Assembly: GCA_902633985.1 (NCBI GenBank)
Contig: CACPHV010000003.1
Span: forward strand, 51,782-115,781
DNA: 64,000 bases
Origin: an uncultured Pelagibacteraceae bacterium
GTDB lineage: Bacteria > Pseudomonadota > Alphaproteobacteria > Pelagibacterales > Pelagibacteraceae
Reading direction: 5' to 3'
Made by a program: the position numbers and the translations under genes. The notes beneath the pieces are model-generated. The model was not told the origin of the DNA, ran no database searches, and worked only from the letters and a program-made list of their open reading frames with translations. Shown piece after piece: positions 22,103 through 32,556 of this stretch. Position 1 is the stretch's first letter; the number at the start of each line of letters is the position of its first letter.

Positions 22103-23269
22103 TTATTTTATCTGTGAACATACCTTTTCAATAATTTTTATCGCTAAATCTATTTCATTTTTTTTAACATTTAGTGGAGGTAAAATACGAACAACATTTT
22201 CTGCTGCTCGAATTGTCAATAACTTATTATCCATCAATTTTTTAATAAATACGGTTTGATCTTTATATAACTGTATCCCAATCAAAAAACCTCTTCCTCT
22301 TATTTGTTTAATTAAATTGGGATATTTTTCCTGAACTTTATTTAATCTAAATAAAAAATATTTTGATAGACTTTTTACATTATTTAAAAATTTCTTATTT
22401 GATATAATATCCATTACTTTATTTCCAACAGCCATCGCTAATGGATTTCCCCCAAATGTTGATCCATGGGTACCTGGTGTCATCCCTGAAGCAACTTTTT
22501 TATTCATTAAAACTGCTCCGATAGGAAATCCTCCACCTATTCCTTTTGCAATTGGCACAATGTCAGGTTTTACTTTTGATTTTTCAAAAGCAAAGAAATC
22601 ACCAGATCTTCCTATTCCACACTGAACTTCGTCAAGTATTAATAATATTTTTTTCTTATTACATAATGCTCTTAATTCTTTTAAGCACCAATCAGGGATA
22701 ACTTTAATACCACCTTCACCCATAATGGTTTCAACCATAATAGCAGCTGTGTTTTTTTTAATTTTCTTTTTAAGAGAATTATGATCACCAAAGCTGAAGT
22801 GATCGAACCCTGGTACTTTTGGACCAAATCCCTCTGTCATTTTCTTTGATCCACTAGCAAAAATTGCTGCTAAAGTTCTTCCATGAAAGGAATTTTTAAT
22901 GCATAAAATCCTATTTTTATTTGGTCTGCCTATAGAGTAAAAATATCTTCTAGCAACTTTAATTGCTGCTTCCGTAGCCTCGGCCCCGCTATTTTGAAAC
23001 ATTACATAATCAGCAAACGTTTTTTTACATAACTTTTTAGCTAATTTTTCTCCCTCAGGAATTTGAAAAGCATTAGAAACATGCCAAAGTTTTTTTGATT
23101 GATCTCTTATTGTTTTAACTAATTTTGTATGGGCATGACCTAAAGAGTTAACAGCTATTCCTTGAACAAAATCTAAATATTTTTTGTTATCAGAAGAATA
23201 TAAATAACTTCCTTTTCCATGTTTGAATGAAATTTTTTTTCTATTATAGTTTTTTGCTAAATAACTCAT
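22103..23269 (-). CDS. argD: acetylornithine aminotransferase
   Basis: NSGAEATEAAIKVARRY, LILDEVQCGIGRSG, HGSTFGGNPLA; adjacent to argF. Confidence 0.93.
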   Translation of the reverse strand: MSYLAKNYNRKKISFKHGKGSYLYSSDNKKYLDFVQGIAVNSLGHAHTKLVKTIRDQSKKLWHVSNAFQIPEGEKLAKKLCKKTFADYVMFQNSGAEATEAAIKVARRYFYSIGRPNKNRILCIKNSFHGRTLAAIFASGSKKMTEGFGPKVPGFDHFSFGDHNSLKKKIKKNTAAIMVETIMGEGGIKVIPDWCLKELRALCNKKKILLILDEVQCGIGRSGDFFAFEKSKVKPDIVPIAKGIGGGFPIGAVLMNKKVASGMTPGTHGSTFGGNPLAMAVGNKVMDIISNKKFLNNVKSLSKYFLFRLNKVQEKYPNLIKQIRGRGFLIGIQLYKDQTVFIKKLMDNKLLTIRAAENVVRILPPLNVKKNEIDLAIKIIEKVCSQIK

Positions 23270-23438
23270 ATGTCTATTTGGTTTTATTAAGTTTAATTAT
23301 TTATACAAGTAAGGATTGAAAACATATACATTTTGTTAATTGAATATTAATGTTGATAACTCTTAATTTTTGGTTGTTTAATTTAATTTAATATCAGTAT
23401 ATTGTTATTATATATAAAGAAGATACAACATATTGATT

Positions 23439-23936
23439 ATGAGTTGGACTGAAGAAAAAGTTGCAAAATTAAAAGAGCTTTGGGGTAAAGGTAATAATAC
23501 TGCAAGTCAAATTGCTGAGATAATCGGAGGCATAAGTAGGAATGCTGTAATTGGTAAAGCTCATCGTCTGAATTTATCAGCAAAAATAAAAACAAGAACT
23601 GCAACTTCAAATCACAATTTTGAAAATTCTTTAGATGAAAAAATTACTAAATCTAAAAGAGTTCGTAGAAGTAAATTCAAATCATTAATAATAGAAAAAG
23701 ATTTTGAACCAGAAAATCCTAAACAATTAGAAGAGCTTGATGAAAATTCATGCAAATGGCCAATTGGACACCCAGATGAAAAATCATTTTATTTTTGTGG
23801 AAGATCATCATTGAAAGATTTTTCATATTGTAAACTTCATCTACTTTATGCTTACCAACCAAAAGGTAAAAAAGAAGAGGTTAGTGAAAAAGAGGATGTT
23901 CCAGAATTTGAAGAAAAGAAAATACAATCAGCTTAA
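23439..23936 (+). CDS. gcrA: GcrA family cell cycle regulator
   Basis: MSWTEEKVAKLKELWGKGNNTASQIAEIIGGISRNAVIGKAHRLNL. ATG at 23439 preferred over the upstream TTG of the ORF track. Confidence 0.92.
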   Translation: MSWTEEKVAKLKELWGKGNNTASQIAEIIGGISRNAVIGKAHRLNLSAKIKTRTATSNHNFENSLDEKITKSKRVRRSKFKSLIIEKDFEPENPKQLEELDENSCKWPIGHPDEKSFYFCGRSSLKDFSYCKLHLLYAYQPKGKKEEVSEKEDVPEFEEKKIQSA

Positions 23937-23944
23937 GTTTTATT

Positions 23945-24925
23945 TTATTTTTCTTCCAGATCATTATTAGATGAATATTTTTCTGTAGAGAATTGCCCAC
24001 CATCTCTCCACATATAGCAATATTTTTTAACTTCTTCATCAAAATACCTTATACTAGGCACTCCAATTTCAAAATTAGATTTATATTTTCCACTTAATAC
24101 ATTGTCATACTTTAGAAGTCTCAATTGATCTCTTGTTAGAGGGGGTTTAGGTAACATTTCAAACAAGCTTGTAGAGATATTTGCCAAAGGTAATGGTAAA
24201 GGTATTAAAATTCTTTGTTTGTTTATGAGCTTAAGCAATCTCTGTAAAATTTCTTTAAAGGTAATTTCCTCAGGACCAACACATTCAATAATTTTAGAAT
24301 AAATATTTTTTGAAATGATGTGATAAATTATATCTGTCAAATCTGAACAATGAATTGGAGTAAACTTAGTATTACCATTATAGTATATGGGGAAAAAAGG
24401 AAGCCTATTAAGCAATGTCATAAAGTTTGTTGTAAAGTTATCATCTACTGAATAAACCACTGATGGTCTTAAAATTGTAGCTAAAGGAAAATTATTTAAA
24501 ACTTCGGTTTCTCCGTTAAGTTTACTTTTAGCATAATCAGAATTTTCAGCTTCATTAATACCTAATGCTGATAAATGAATAAAGTGTTTTAACTTATACT
24601 CTTTACAAAGTTTTGCCAAAAGACCTGGAAAAACAGTATGAATATTTTTAAATGTATTTCCCTTTTTTTGTTCAAATAAGATACCAATTAAGTTAATGCA
24701 AATGTCGGCATTCTTAAAAAGTTTTCTTATTTTTTTTTCTTCAAAAATATTTGACTCAACAATATCTATATAACCAGCATTAGCTTGAGTTTTAATTATA
24801 TAACTTTTTTGATGTATATTTCTTGTTACTACAGTAACTTTATAGTTGTTCTTAGTCAGTTTTCTTAATAAGTTTCTGCCAATTTGACCACTACCACCAA
24901 AAATTAGACAATTTCTTGCTTTCAT
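23945..24925 (-). CDS. NAD(P)-binding protein, complex I NDUFA9-like family
   Basis: IFGGSGQIGRNLLRKL Rossmann motif, LRPSVVYS, HFIHLSALG. Confidence 0.8.
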   Translation of the reverse strand: MKARNCLIFGGSGQIGRNLLRKLTKNNYKVTVVTRNIHQKSYIIKTQANAGYIDIVESNIFEEKKIRKLFKNADICINLIGILFEQKKGNTFKNIHTVFPGLLAKLCKEYKLKHFIHLSALGINEAENSDYAKSKLNGETEVLNNFPLATILRPSVVYSVDDNFTTNFMTLLNRLPFFPIYYNGNTKFTPIHCSDLTDIIYHIISKNIYSKIIECVGPEEITFKEILQRLLKLINKQRILIPLPLPLANISTSLFEMLPKPPLTRDQLRLLKYDNVLSGKYKSNFEIGVPSIRYFDEEVKKYCYMWRDGGQFSTEKYSSNNDLEEK

Positions 24926-24939
24926 ATATATATTCTAGA

Positions 24940-25551
24940 ATGAGTAATAATATTCAGTTACACAAAAATGATCTACCAGATGATTTAAAATTAGGCAATA
25001 AAATAGCAGTGGATGGTGAATTCATGGGTCTAAATGTTAGGCGTGATCCACTATGTTTAATTCAAATTTCCTCAGGTAATTCAGATGCACATATTGTCCA
25101 ATTTGATAGAGATAATTATGATGCTCCAAATCTAGTTAAATTATTAAGTGATGATAAAATAACTAAAATTTTTCATTTTGGCAGAGCTGATATGGCTCAC
25201 ATCAAACATTATTTAAAAACAGAGACAAAAAATATTTTAGATACAAAAATTGCGTCAAAACTTGCAAGATCATACTCAGATAATCACTCTTTAAAAACTC
25301 TTATTAAAGAATTTATAAATATTGATATTAGTAAACAATTCCAAAGCTCAGATTTTGGAGGAGATTTGTCACCAGCACAACTTAAATATTGTGCAAATGA
25401 TGTGATTTATCTTCATAAAATACATGAAGAATTAAATAAAATATTAGTAAGAGAAAATAGAGTTGAATTGTATAAAAATTGTTTAAAATTTTTAAAAACT
25501 AGAGTTGATCTTGATTTAGCATTGTTTAAAGAAGACATTTGGTCTCACTAA
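24940..25551 (+). CDS. rnd: ribonuclease D-like 3'-5' exonuclease
   Basis: LHKNDLPDDLKLGNKIAVDGEFMGLNVRRDPLCLIQIS; DEDD-type residues. ATG at 24940 preferred. Confidence 0.88.
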   Translation: MSNNIQLHKNDLPDDLKLGNKIAVDGEFMGLNVRRDPLCLIQISSGNSDAHIVQFDRDNYDAPNLVKLLSDDKITKIFHFGRADMAHIKHYLKTETKNILDTKIASKLARSYSDNHSLKTLIKEFINIDISKQFQSSDFGGDLSPAQLKYCANDVIYLHKIHEELNKILVRENRVELYKNCLKFLKTRVDLDLALFKEDIWSH

Positions 25552-26519
25552 TGAAAAATAAAAAATTTATAAGTATTGCAAAAGATGTAATAAATCTAGA
25601 AATAAATGCATTACAGAAATTAAAAAAAAATATAAATAATTCTTTTTGTACTGCAGTAACAAAAATTGCAAAATGTCAATCAAAAGTAATTTTGTGTGGG
25701 GTTGGAAAAAGTGGACTTATAGCCTCAAAAATTGCTGCCACTTTAGCTTCAGTTGGAACTCCGTCTTTCAGCCTTGTAGCAAGTGAAGCGTCCCATGGAG
25801 ATCTTGGAATGATATCAAAAAAAGACATTTTGGTTATGATAAGTTATTCAGGTAATACCAATGAATTAAAAAATATAATTCAATATGCTAACAGGAATAA
25901 AATTTTATTAATAAGTATTGTGTCAAAAAAAGATTCTATTTTATATAAAGCGTCAGATATTAAAATTTTAATACCTAAGGTAATTGAGGCTGGAGGAATA
26001 GTACCCACTGCTAGCACTACTTCACAGCTTGCCTTAGGTGATGCATTAGCAATCGCTGTAATGAATTATAAAAAATTTGGAAAAATGGACTTTAAAAAAT
26101 TGCATCCTTCAGGAAGTTTGGGTGCACAATTAATAACAGTAGAAGATATAATGTTAGTAAATAACAAAATTCCTTTTGTAAGTGAAGATCTTAAAATGCA
26201 GGATGCTCTTAAGATATTAAGTAATAAAAAGTTAGGAGTTTTAATTGCACAAAATAAAAAAAAGAAAACAACTGGTATAATAACAGACGGGCAGATAAGA
26301 AGGTTCAACGAAAAAAAATTAAATCTTAACACCATGAAAGTAAAAGATATAATGACCAAAAACCCAATAAGTATTGATAAAAATCAATTAGCTGCCAAGG
26401 CTCTTTCTTTAATGAACAGTAAAAAAATTACCTCCTTGTGTGTTTATGATAACAAAAATAAATTTAAAACTATAGGAATTATTCATATACATAATATTTT
26501 GCAGTCAAATATTTCTTAA
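25539..26519 (+). CDS. kdsD: KpsF/GutQ family arabinose-5-phosphate isomerase (SIS + CBS domains)
   Basis: VGKSGLIASKIAATLASVGTPSFSLVASEASHGDLGMI; HPSGSLGAQL; C-terminal CBS pair. Confidence 0.92.
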   Translation: MVSLMKNKKFISIAKDVINLEINALQKLKKNINNSFCTAVTKIAKCQSKVILCGVGKSGLIASKIAATLASVGTPSFSLVASEASHGDLGMISKKDILVMISYSGNTNELKNIIQYANRNKILLISIVSKKDSILYKASDIKILIPKVIEAGGIVPTASTTSQLALGDALAIAVMNYKKFGKMDFKKLHPSGSLGAQLITVEDIMLVNNKIPFVSEDLKMQDALKILSNKKLGVLIAQNKKKKTTGIITDGQIRRFNEKKLNLNTMKVKDIMTKNPISIDKNQLAAKALSLMNSKKITSLCVYDNKNKFKTIGIIHIHNILQSNIS

Positions 26520-27103
26520 TGAAAAAAAAAATCTTTAAGTTTTTTTTTATTATCGCTCTATTAATAATTATTGCTCAAGTTATCTTTTACTTCTTCCCAA
26601 AAAAAGAGGTCATTAAAAAATCAGATGATAAAATTGAGAGTCCCTCTTATAGTTCAAATATTATTAAAGATGTAAAATATACCTCTATAGATTCAAAGGG
26701 AAATAAATATACTATAACTGCTTTAACCGGAGAAATAGATTATTCAGATCCAAGTACGATATTTCTTACAAAGGTAAAAGCATTAATTGAACTTACTAAT
26801 TCTAATAATATTCAGATTGTTTCAGATTATGGAAAATATAATACAAATAATTTTGATACAATTTTTTCAAAAAATGTAATAGTAAATTATTTAGATAACA
26901 AAATAACTGGAGAATATTTAGATTTTTCTATTGGAAGAGGAAATATGATTATTTCGAAAAATGTAATTTATACAAACTTAGATAATATTTTAAAGGCTGA
27001 TATTATAGATATAAATATTGAGACTAAAGATACTAAGATTTCAATGTATGATAAAAAAAATAAGGTAAATATTAAAAGTAAAAAATATAATGGCAATAAT
27101 TAA
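26519..27103 (+). CDS. lptC: LPS export ABC transporter periplasmic protein LptC
   Basis: N-terminal TM, KYTSIDSKGNKYTITALTGE; immediately upstream of lptB. Confidence 0.8.
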   Translation: MKKKIFKFFFIIALLIIIAQVIFYFFPKKEVIKKSDDKIESPSYSSNIIKDVKYTSIDSKGNKYTITALTGEIDYSDPSTIFLTKVKALIELTNSNNIQIVSDYGKYNTNNFDTIFSKNVIVNYLDNKITGEYLDFSIGRGNMIISKNVIYTNLDNILKADIIDINIETKDTKISMYDKKNKVNIKSKKYNGNN

Positions 27104-27866
27104 AAAATTTAGAATCAAGTCATTTAAAAATACAAATTCAATAATTGAATTTGAAAATGTTTCTCTTTCATATGGTAATAGATTGATTTTAGATAATATT
27201 AGTTTTAAAATAAATGAAGGACAAATATTTGGGATGCTTGGTCCAAACGGTGTAGGTAAATCTACAATATTTAATCTTATAACAGGCTTGGTTAATCCAA
27301 GAAATGGAAAAATAAAAATTACTGGGGAAGACGTATCAAAATATCCTATTTATTTAAGGACTAAAAAATTCAAAGTTGGGTATGTTCCACAATATGGGGG
27401 TTTTTTTAGTGATTTAACACTATTAGATAATTTAAAAGCAATAAGTGAAATTGTAATTGAAAGTAAAAATTCAAGAAATGAAAGAATAAATTATTTATTA
27501 TCTAAATTTGAATTAGAAAATTTAAAAGATATCAAAGCAAAATTTTTATCTGGAGGACAGAAAAAAAAATTAGTAATTGCACTTTCTCTTTTAAGTGAAC
27601 CAAAGCTATTACTACTAGATGAATGCTTTGCAGCTCTTGATGTTTTAACAATTAAGATGTTGCAAGAAATTATAGTAAACTTACAACAAGAAAACCGTAT
27701 CACTATTTGTATTTGCGACCATCAAGCTAGAGATCTACTTGCTTGTGTTGATGTTGCGATGATTTTGAGTAATGGGAAAGTAATTGCTCAAGACACACCT
27801 TCTAACTTAGTAAAAAATATTAATGCTAAAAATGCGTATTTTGGTGAGAGTTTTAAGTTCAATTAA
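27090..27866 (+). CDS. lptB: LPS export ABC transporter ATP-binding protein LptB
   Basis: GMLGPNGVGKSTIFNLITGL Walker A, LSGGQKKKLVIALSLLSEPKLLLLDE signature/Walker B. Confidence 0.9.
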   Translation: MAIIKKFRIKSFKNTNSIIEFENVSLSYGNRLILDNISFKINEGQIFGMLGPNGVGKSTIFNLITGLVNPRNGKIKITGEDVSKYPIYLRTKKFKVGYVPQYGGFFSDLTLLDNLKAISEIVIESKNSRNERINYLLSKFELENLKDIKAKFLSGGQKKKLVIALSLLSEPKLLLLDECFAALDVLTIKMLQEIIVNLQQENRITICICDHQARDLLACVDVAMILSNGKVIAQDTPSNLVKNINAKNAYFGESFKFN

Positions 27867-27869
27867 AAT

Positions 27870-29213
27870 ATGCCAAACACAGTCACAATAAACAAGCAAA
27901 TAAGACCATTTAAAAAAAAAATTATTGTAAGTGGTGATAAGAGTTTAAGTATAAGATGGGTCTTATTTTCATCTATTGCAAATGGAATTTCTGTTGCCGA
28001 AAATCTTTTAATTTCAGAGGATGTTATGGCCGCGATTGAGAGTATTAAAAAATTAGGCATAAAAGTTAAATTTGAAAAAAAAAAGTGTAAAATTTTTGGA
28101 AATGGAGTCGATGGCTACAAATATAAAAAAAATATTACTTTAAATGCAAAAAATTCAGGGACTTTTGGAAGACTAATATTGGGTTTATTAATTAATAGCA
28201 AATATAGTATAAAATTAATTGGAGACAAAAGTCTTTCAAAAAGAGATTTTAAAAGGATATCAGATCCTTTAAGTGAATTTGGAGCAAATTTTAAACTTAA
28301 AAATAATAAAAACTTACCACTTATCATTAAAGGGTCCTCGAATTTAAAATCTATAAATTATAATGAAAATAAAGGTTCTGCTCAATGTAAGAGTTCTGTA
28401 ATTTTAGGAGCTCTTCGTTCAAATGGAACAACGATCATAAAAGCAAAAAAATCAAGAAACCACACTGAGCTAATTTGTAAATATCTCAAGTTGCCAATAA
28501 AAATAAATAATAAAAAAAACTATGATCAAATCAAAGTTAGTAAAGCTGTTAGGATAAAACCATTAAATTATAAAATTCCCTCAGATATAAGCTCAAGCGC
28601 TTTTTTCATGGTTTTAACTGCTCTATCAAAAAACTCACAACTAATTATAAAAAACGTAAATATAAATCCATCTAGAATTGGAATTATAAATATTTTAAAT
28701 AAAATGGGAATAAAAATTAATTTGATTAATACAAAAAATTATAAAGGTGAAAAAAATGCTGATATTGAAATTTTATCGCCTAAATTTATAAAACCTATTA
28801 ATTGTCCAGCTAGCTTAACAAGTGAAGCAATTGATGAATTTTTGGTTATCTTTTTAGTAGCAGCAAAAGCCAGAGGTGTATCTTATTTTAAAAACTTGAG
28901 TGAACTAAATAACAAAGAAAGTCCAAGATTAAAATGGGGGTCAAAAATTCTAAATAAGATGGGTATAAAAAATATAGTGACTAAAGACTCAATTAAGATA
29001 TTTGGCAATCCAGAGCTTAAAATAAAAAAAAATATAGTAATAAAAAATTATCTCAAAGATCACAGAGTTTTTATGACAAGTGTAGTTGCAGCCTTAACAT
29101 TTGGAGGTAATTGGAAAATTTATGACAGAGACTCTATTAAAACATCTTTTCCAAATTTTTTAAAAATAATTAAAAAACTTAATAAAAATGATAAAAAGAA
29201 AAAATATTATTAA
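27870..29213 (+). CDS. aroA: 3-phosphoshikimate 1-carboxyvinyltransferase
   Basis: SGDKSLSIRWVLFSSIA, NSGTFGRLILGLL, GDKSLSKRDFKRISDPL, DHRVFMTSVVAALTFGG...TSFPNF. Confidence 0.92.
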   Translation: MPNTVTINKQIRPFKKKIIVSGDKSLSIRWVLFSSIANGISVAENLLISEDVMAAIESIKKLGIKVKFEKKKCKIFGNGVDGYKYKKNITLNAKNSGTFGRLILGLLINSKYSIKLIGDKSLSKRDFKRISDPLSEFGANFKLKNNKNLPLIIKGSSNLKSINYNENKGSAQCKSSVILGALRSNGTTIIKAKKSRNHTELICKYLKLPIKINNKKNYDQIKVSKAVRIKPLNYKIPSDISSSAFFMVLTALSKNSQLIIKNVNINPSRIGIINILNKMGIKINLINTKNYKGEKNADIEILSPKFIKPINCPASLTSEAIDEFLVIFLVAAKARGVSYFKNLSELNNKESPRLKWGSKILNKMGIKNIVTKDSIKIFGNPELKIKKNIVIKNYLKDHRVFMTSVVAALTFGGNWKIYDRDSIKTSFPNFLKIIKKLNKNDKKKKYY

Positions 29214-29856
29214 GGTAGCGATTGACTCTCCTGCCGCAGCTGGAGCAGGAACGCTTGCTAAATCATTGTCAAAACATTATAATCTACTTTATCTTGATAC
29301 AGGAAAAATTTATAGATTTATTGCATATCATAAAATTAAATTTCCAAATAAATTCAATCAAAATTTTCTAAAATCTAAAATAAAATCACTAAAAATAAAA
29401 GATCTTGCAAGCAAGAAATTATTATCAAATAATGTAAGCTATGAAGCATCTTTAATTTCAAAAAAAAAAAATATCAGAAAAATTGTTCATTCTTTTCAAT
29501 TAAATTTTGCATATAATCCACCAAAAAAATATAAAGGTTCATGCCTTGATGGAAGAGATATAACTTATAAGATAATACCTGATGCAGATTTTAAGTTTTA
29601 TGTTACTGCTAACATCAAAACTAGAGCTTTGAGACGATTTAAAGAGCTTAAAAGGCTAAATAAAAAAATAAGCTATAATGAAGTACTAAAAAGTATTAAA
29701 AATCGTGATAAAAACGACTTAAATAGAAAAATTTCACCTTTAAAGAAAACTAAAGATTCCCTATTGATAAATACAACAAACCTTACTAAAAGGGCATGTT
29801 TTTTAAAAATAAAAAAAATAATAGATAAAAAATTAGAAATTAATGGAAATTTATAA
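29188..29856 (+). CDS. cmk: (d)CMP kinase, with non-canonical Walker A
   Basis: IDSPAAAGAGTLAKSL...LYLDTGKIYRFIA...LDGRDITYKIIPDADFKFYVTAN; between aroA and rpsA. Confidence 0.88.
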   Translation: MIKRKNIIKVAIDSPAAAGAGTLAKSLSKHYNLLYLDTGKIYRFIAYHKIKFPNKFNQNFLKSKIKSLKIKDLASKKLLSNNVSYEASLISKKKNIRKIVHSFQLNFAYNPPKKYKGSCLDGRDITYKIIPDADFKFYVTANIKTRALRRFKELKRLNKKISYNEVLKSIKNRDKNDLNRKISPLKKTKDSLLINTTNLTKRACFLKIKKIIDKKLEINGNL

Positions 29857-31567
29857 AGACCTATCAAATCCAAAGTCACAAGAATTTGAAAAATTACTAA
29901 ACAGTCAATTATCTAAAATCCAGATCGAAGAGGGAAAAATAATTGACGGTAAAATAAACAAAATCACTGAAAAATTTGTTTTTCTTTTTGTTGAAGGCCT
30001 TAAATCTGAACCAGTTCTAGACATTAACGAATTGAAAGGTATGGGACTTGCAGACAAAATTAAAATTGGTGAGACAATACCGGTGCTATTAGAAAAAATT
30101 GAGGATAAAAATGGTGAAGTTTTAGTATCCGCAAGTAAAGCACAAAAAATTAAAGGGTGGGATAAATTAGTTGAAGCTTATGAAAAAAATGAACCTATCA
30201 TGGGTAAAATTACCTCAAAATGTAAGGGTGGGTGTATTGTTGAACATATAGATACCGGTTCTCTAATGTTTTTACCAGGATCACAGATTAGTGATAAACC
30301 TATGAAAGATATTAGTCACCTTATGAATGAACCACAAAAATTTGCGCTAATAAAATTAGATAAAGTTAGAGGAAATGCATGTGTATCTAGACGAGAGATA
30401 ATATCTTCATTTAAAAAAGAAGATAAAGCAAAAATAATTGAAAAATATAAAGTTGGGGACATAATCAAAGATGCAGAAGTTAAGGGCTACAGTAGTTTTG
30501 GCTGTTTCTTTAATGTAAATGGTGAGTTAGACGTTCTTGTACATTTACAAGAAATTTCATACTCAAGAGTGAATCATCCGGATGAAGTTTTTAATATTGG
30601 AGAAAAACATAATTTAAAAGTCATAAGTGTTGATAAGGAAAAACTTCAGGTAGGGTGTTCAGTAAAACAATTATCTCCAGATCCTTTTGAGCATATCGAA
30701 AATTACAAATTAAATAAAACTTATAAAGTCAAAGTAGTAAAATTAATGGATTTTGGAGCATTTTGTGAATTGGAACCAGGCTTGACTACTTTACTTCATT
30801 CGAGTGAGATTAGCTGGACAAAGAAAAATATTTCAATTAAAAAAATCTTTAAAGTCGGAGATGAAATAGATTGCGTAATTACTGAAATAGATAAAGATAA
30901 AAGAAGAGTAGCTATCTCACATAGATTAACACAAGAAAATCCATTTGAAGTCTTTGAAAAAAGATATCCTGTAGATTCAATTGTTGAAGGTGAAGTTGTA
31001 AACAAAAATGAATATTCATTATTTGTTAAAGTAGAGGATTTAGATGTAGATGCTTTTTTACACTGTAACGATTTAACTTACTTAAATAATGGAGAAGAAG
31101 AATTATCAAAATATAAAAAAGGTCAAAAAATCAAAGTAAAAGTTCTTGAAATTAAACCTACAGAACAAAAAATAAGAGTTGGTTTAAGACAGACACAAGT
31201 AGATCCATTTGATTGGTTTAAAGATAAGTCAAAAAATCAAACTATTACTGTGAAAGTTATGACAACTGATAATAAAGGTCTAATTGTAAGACCAGAAGGT
31301 TGCGATATGGATTTTCAAATAAAAAAATCAGCTATTGCAATTAATGCTTCTGACGCAAGACCAAGTAGATGGACAGGAGGCGAAAAATTAGACTGTGCAA
31401 TTGCTGAACTTGATTTAGCTAAGAGAAAAGTAGTGCTTAGTATTAAGCTTCTTGAAGAGATAGAAAAGAAAGAGGCATTAGAAAAATATGGATCTGAAGG
31501 CTCTGGTAAAAACCTTCCATTTTCATCATTATCTGAAGATCTAAAAAAAAAAGAAGAAAAAGAATAA
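29843..31567 (+). CDS. rpsA: 30S ribosomal protein S1
   Basis: Repeated S1 domains (VKGYSSFGCFFNVNGELDVLVHLQEIS etc.); downstream of cmk. Confidence 0.96.
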   Translation: MEIYKDLSNPKSQEFEKLLNSQLSKIQIEEGKIIDGKINKITEKFVFLFVEGLKSEPVLDINELKGMGLADKIKIGETIPVLLEKIEDKNGEVLVSASKAQKIKGWDKLVEAYEKNEPIMGKITSKCKGGCIVEHIDTGSLMFLPGSQISDKPMKDISHLMNEPQKFALIKLDKVRGNACVSRREIISSFKKEDKAKIIEKYKVGDIIKDAEVKGYSSFGCFFNVNGELDVLVHLQEISYSRVNHPDEVFNIGEKHNLKVISVDKEKLQVGCSVKQLSPDPFEHIENYKLNKTYKVKVVKLMDFGAFCELEPGLTTLLHSSEISWTKKNISIKKIFKVGDEIDCVITEIDKDKRRVAISHRLTQENPFEVFEKRYPVDSIVEGEVVNKNEYSLFVKVEDLDVDAFLHCNDLTYLNNGEEELSKYKKGQKIKVKVLEIKPTEQKIRVGLRQTQVDPFDWFKDKSKNQTITVKVMTTDNKGLIVRPEGCDMDFQIKKSAIAINASDARPSRWTGGEKLDCAIAELDLAKRKVVLSIKLLEEIEKKEALEKYGSEGSGKNLPFSSLSEDLKKKEEKE

Positions 31568-31583
31568 TTTAAGAAGATTTAAG

Positions 31584-31874
31584 TTGGCTATTGTAAAATC
31601 AAAGCTTTTAAAACAACTAACAAAAAACTATCCCAATTTTCTAAAAAAAGACTTGGAAAAATTTACAAATATTGTTCTGAATGAAATTAAAAGAGCTCTC
31701 AAAAGAGGAGATAGAGTGGAATTAAGAGGCTTTGGAGTTTTCTCAACAAATATTCAAAAAGCAAGAATATCCCGAAATCCTAAAACGGGTGAAAAAGTAA
31801 ATACACCTGAAAAAAAAACTATTCACTTTAAAATGTCTAAAGACTTGTTTAAAAAATTAAATAATGAAGAATAA
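31584..31874 (+). CDS. ihfB: integration host factor subunit beta / HU family DNA-binding protein
   Basis: RGDRVELRGFGVFSTNIQKARISRNPKTGEKVNTPEKKTIHFK; TTG start; downstream of rpsA. Confidence 0.92.
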   Translation: MAIVKSKLLKQLTKNYPNFLKKDLEKFTNIVLNEIKRALKRGDRVELRGFGVFSTNIQKARISRNPKTGEKVNTPEKKTIHFKMSKDLFKKLNNEE

Positions 31875-32556
31875 AACTATATTTGTTGCTTGTGATACTT
31901 CAAATTTAAATAAAATAAAAAAAATAATTAATCAAACGAGTTCAAATAAATTAAAAATAATTCCTAAGTTTGGCATTCAATTCTTTTATTCAAAGAATGG
32001 ACGAAAATTTTTGGAAAAATTTAAAAAAGATTTTTGGTTAGATTTAAAAATAAATGATATCCCCCAAACTGCATTATCTGCCATTAACAGCTTAAAAGAT
32101 TTAAAAAAATGTAAATATATAACAGTACATGCAAATGGTGGTTTGAAAATGCTAAAATCAATTAAAAAAGAGGCAAAGAAAATAAATAAAAATTTAAAAG
32201 TTTTAGGAGTTACAATCCTAACAAGTCTTAATAATAAATCTGTTAAAGAAATAGGTCATACAAAAAATGTCAAACAGTTGGTTTTAAGACAAGCAGCTTT
32301 AATTAAAAAATCAGGATGTGATGGTATAGTTTGTTCAGCTCAAGAAGCTATGATTGTTCGTAAAAAATACAAAAATTTATTAATCATAACTCCAGGAATA
32401 AGATTTCCTGGTGATGGATCAAATGATCAATTGAGAGTTATGACCCCTAAACAAGCATTTGAAAATAAGGTTTCTGGGATTGTTGTAGGAAGATCTCTTA
32501 CAAAAGGTAATATTAGAAACAATACTAAAAAACTTATTGATCATTTAAACAAATGA
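31864..32556 (+). CDS. pyrF: orotidine 5'-phosphate decarboxylase
   Basis: FWLDLKINDIPQTALSAI, TVHANGG, TPGIRFPGDGSNDQLRVMTPKQA, IVVGRSLT. Confidence 0.92.
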   Translation: MKNKTIFVACDTSNLNKIKKIINQTSSNKLKIIPKFGIQFFYSKNGRKFLEKFKKDFWLDLKINDIPQTALSAINSLKDLKKCKYITVHANGGLKMLKSIKKEAKKINKNLKVLGVTILTSLNNKSVKEIGHTKNVKQLVLRQAALIKKSGCDGIVCSAQEAMIVRKKYKNLLIITPGIRFPGDGSNDQLRVMTPKQAFENKVSGIVVGRSLTKGNIRNNTKKLIDHLNK

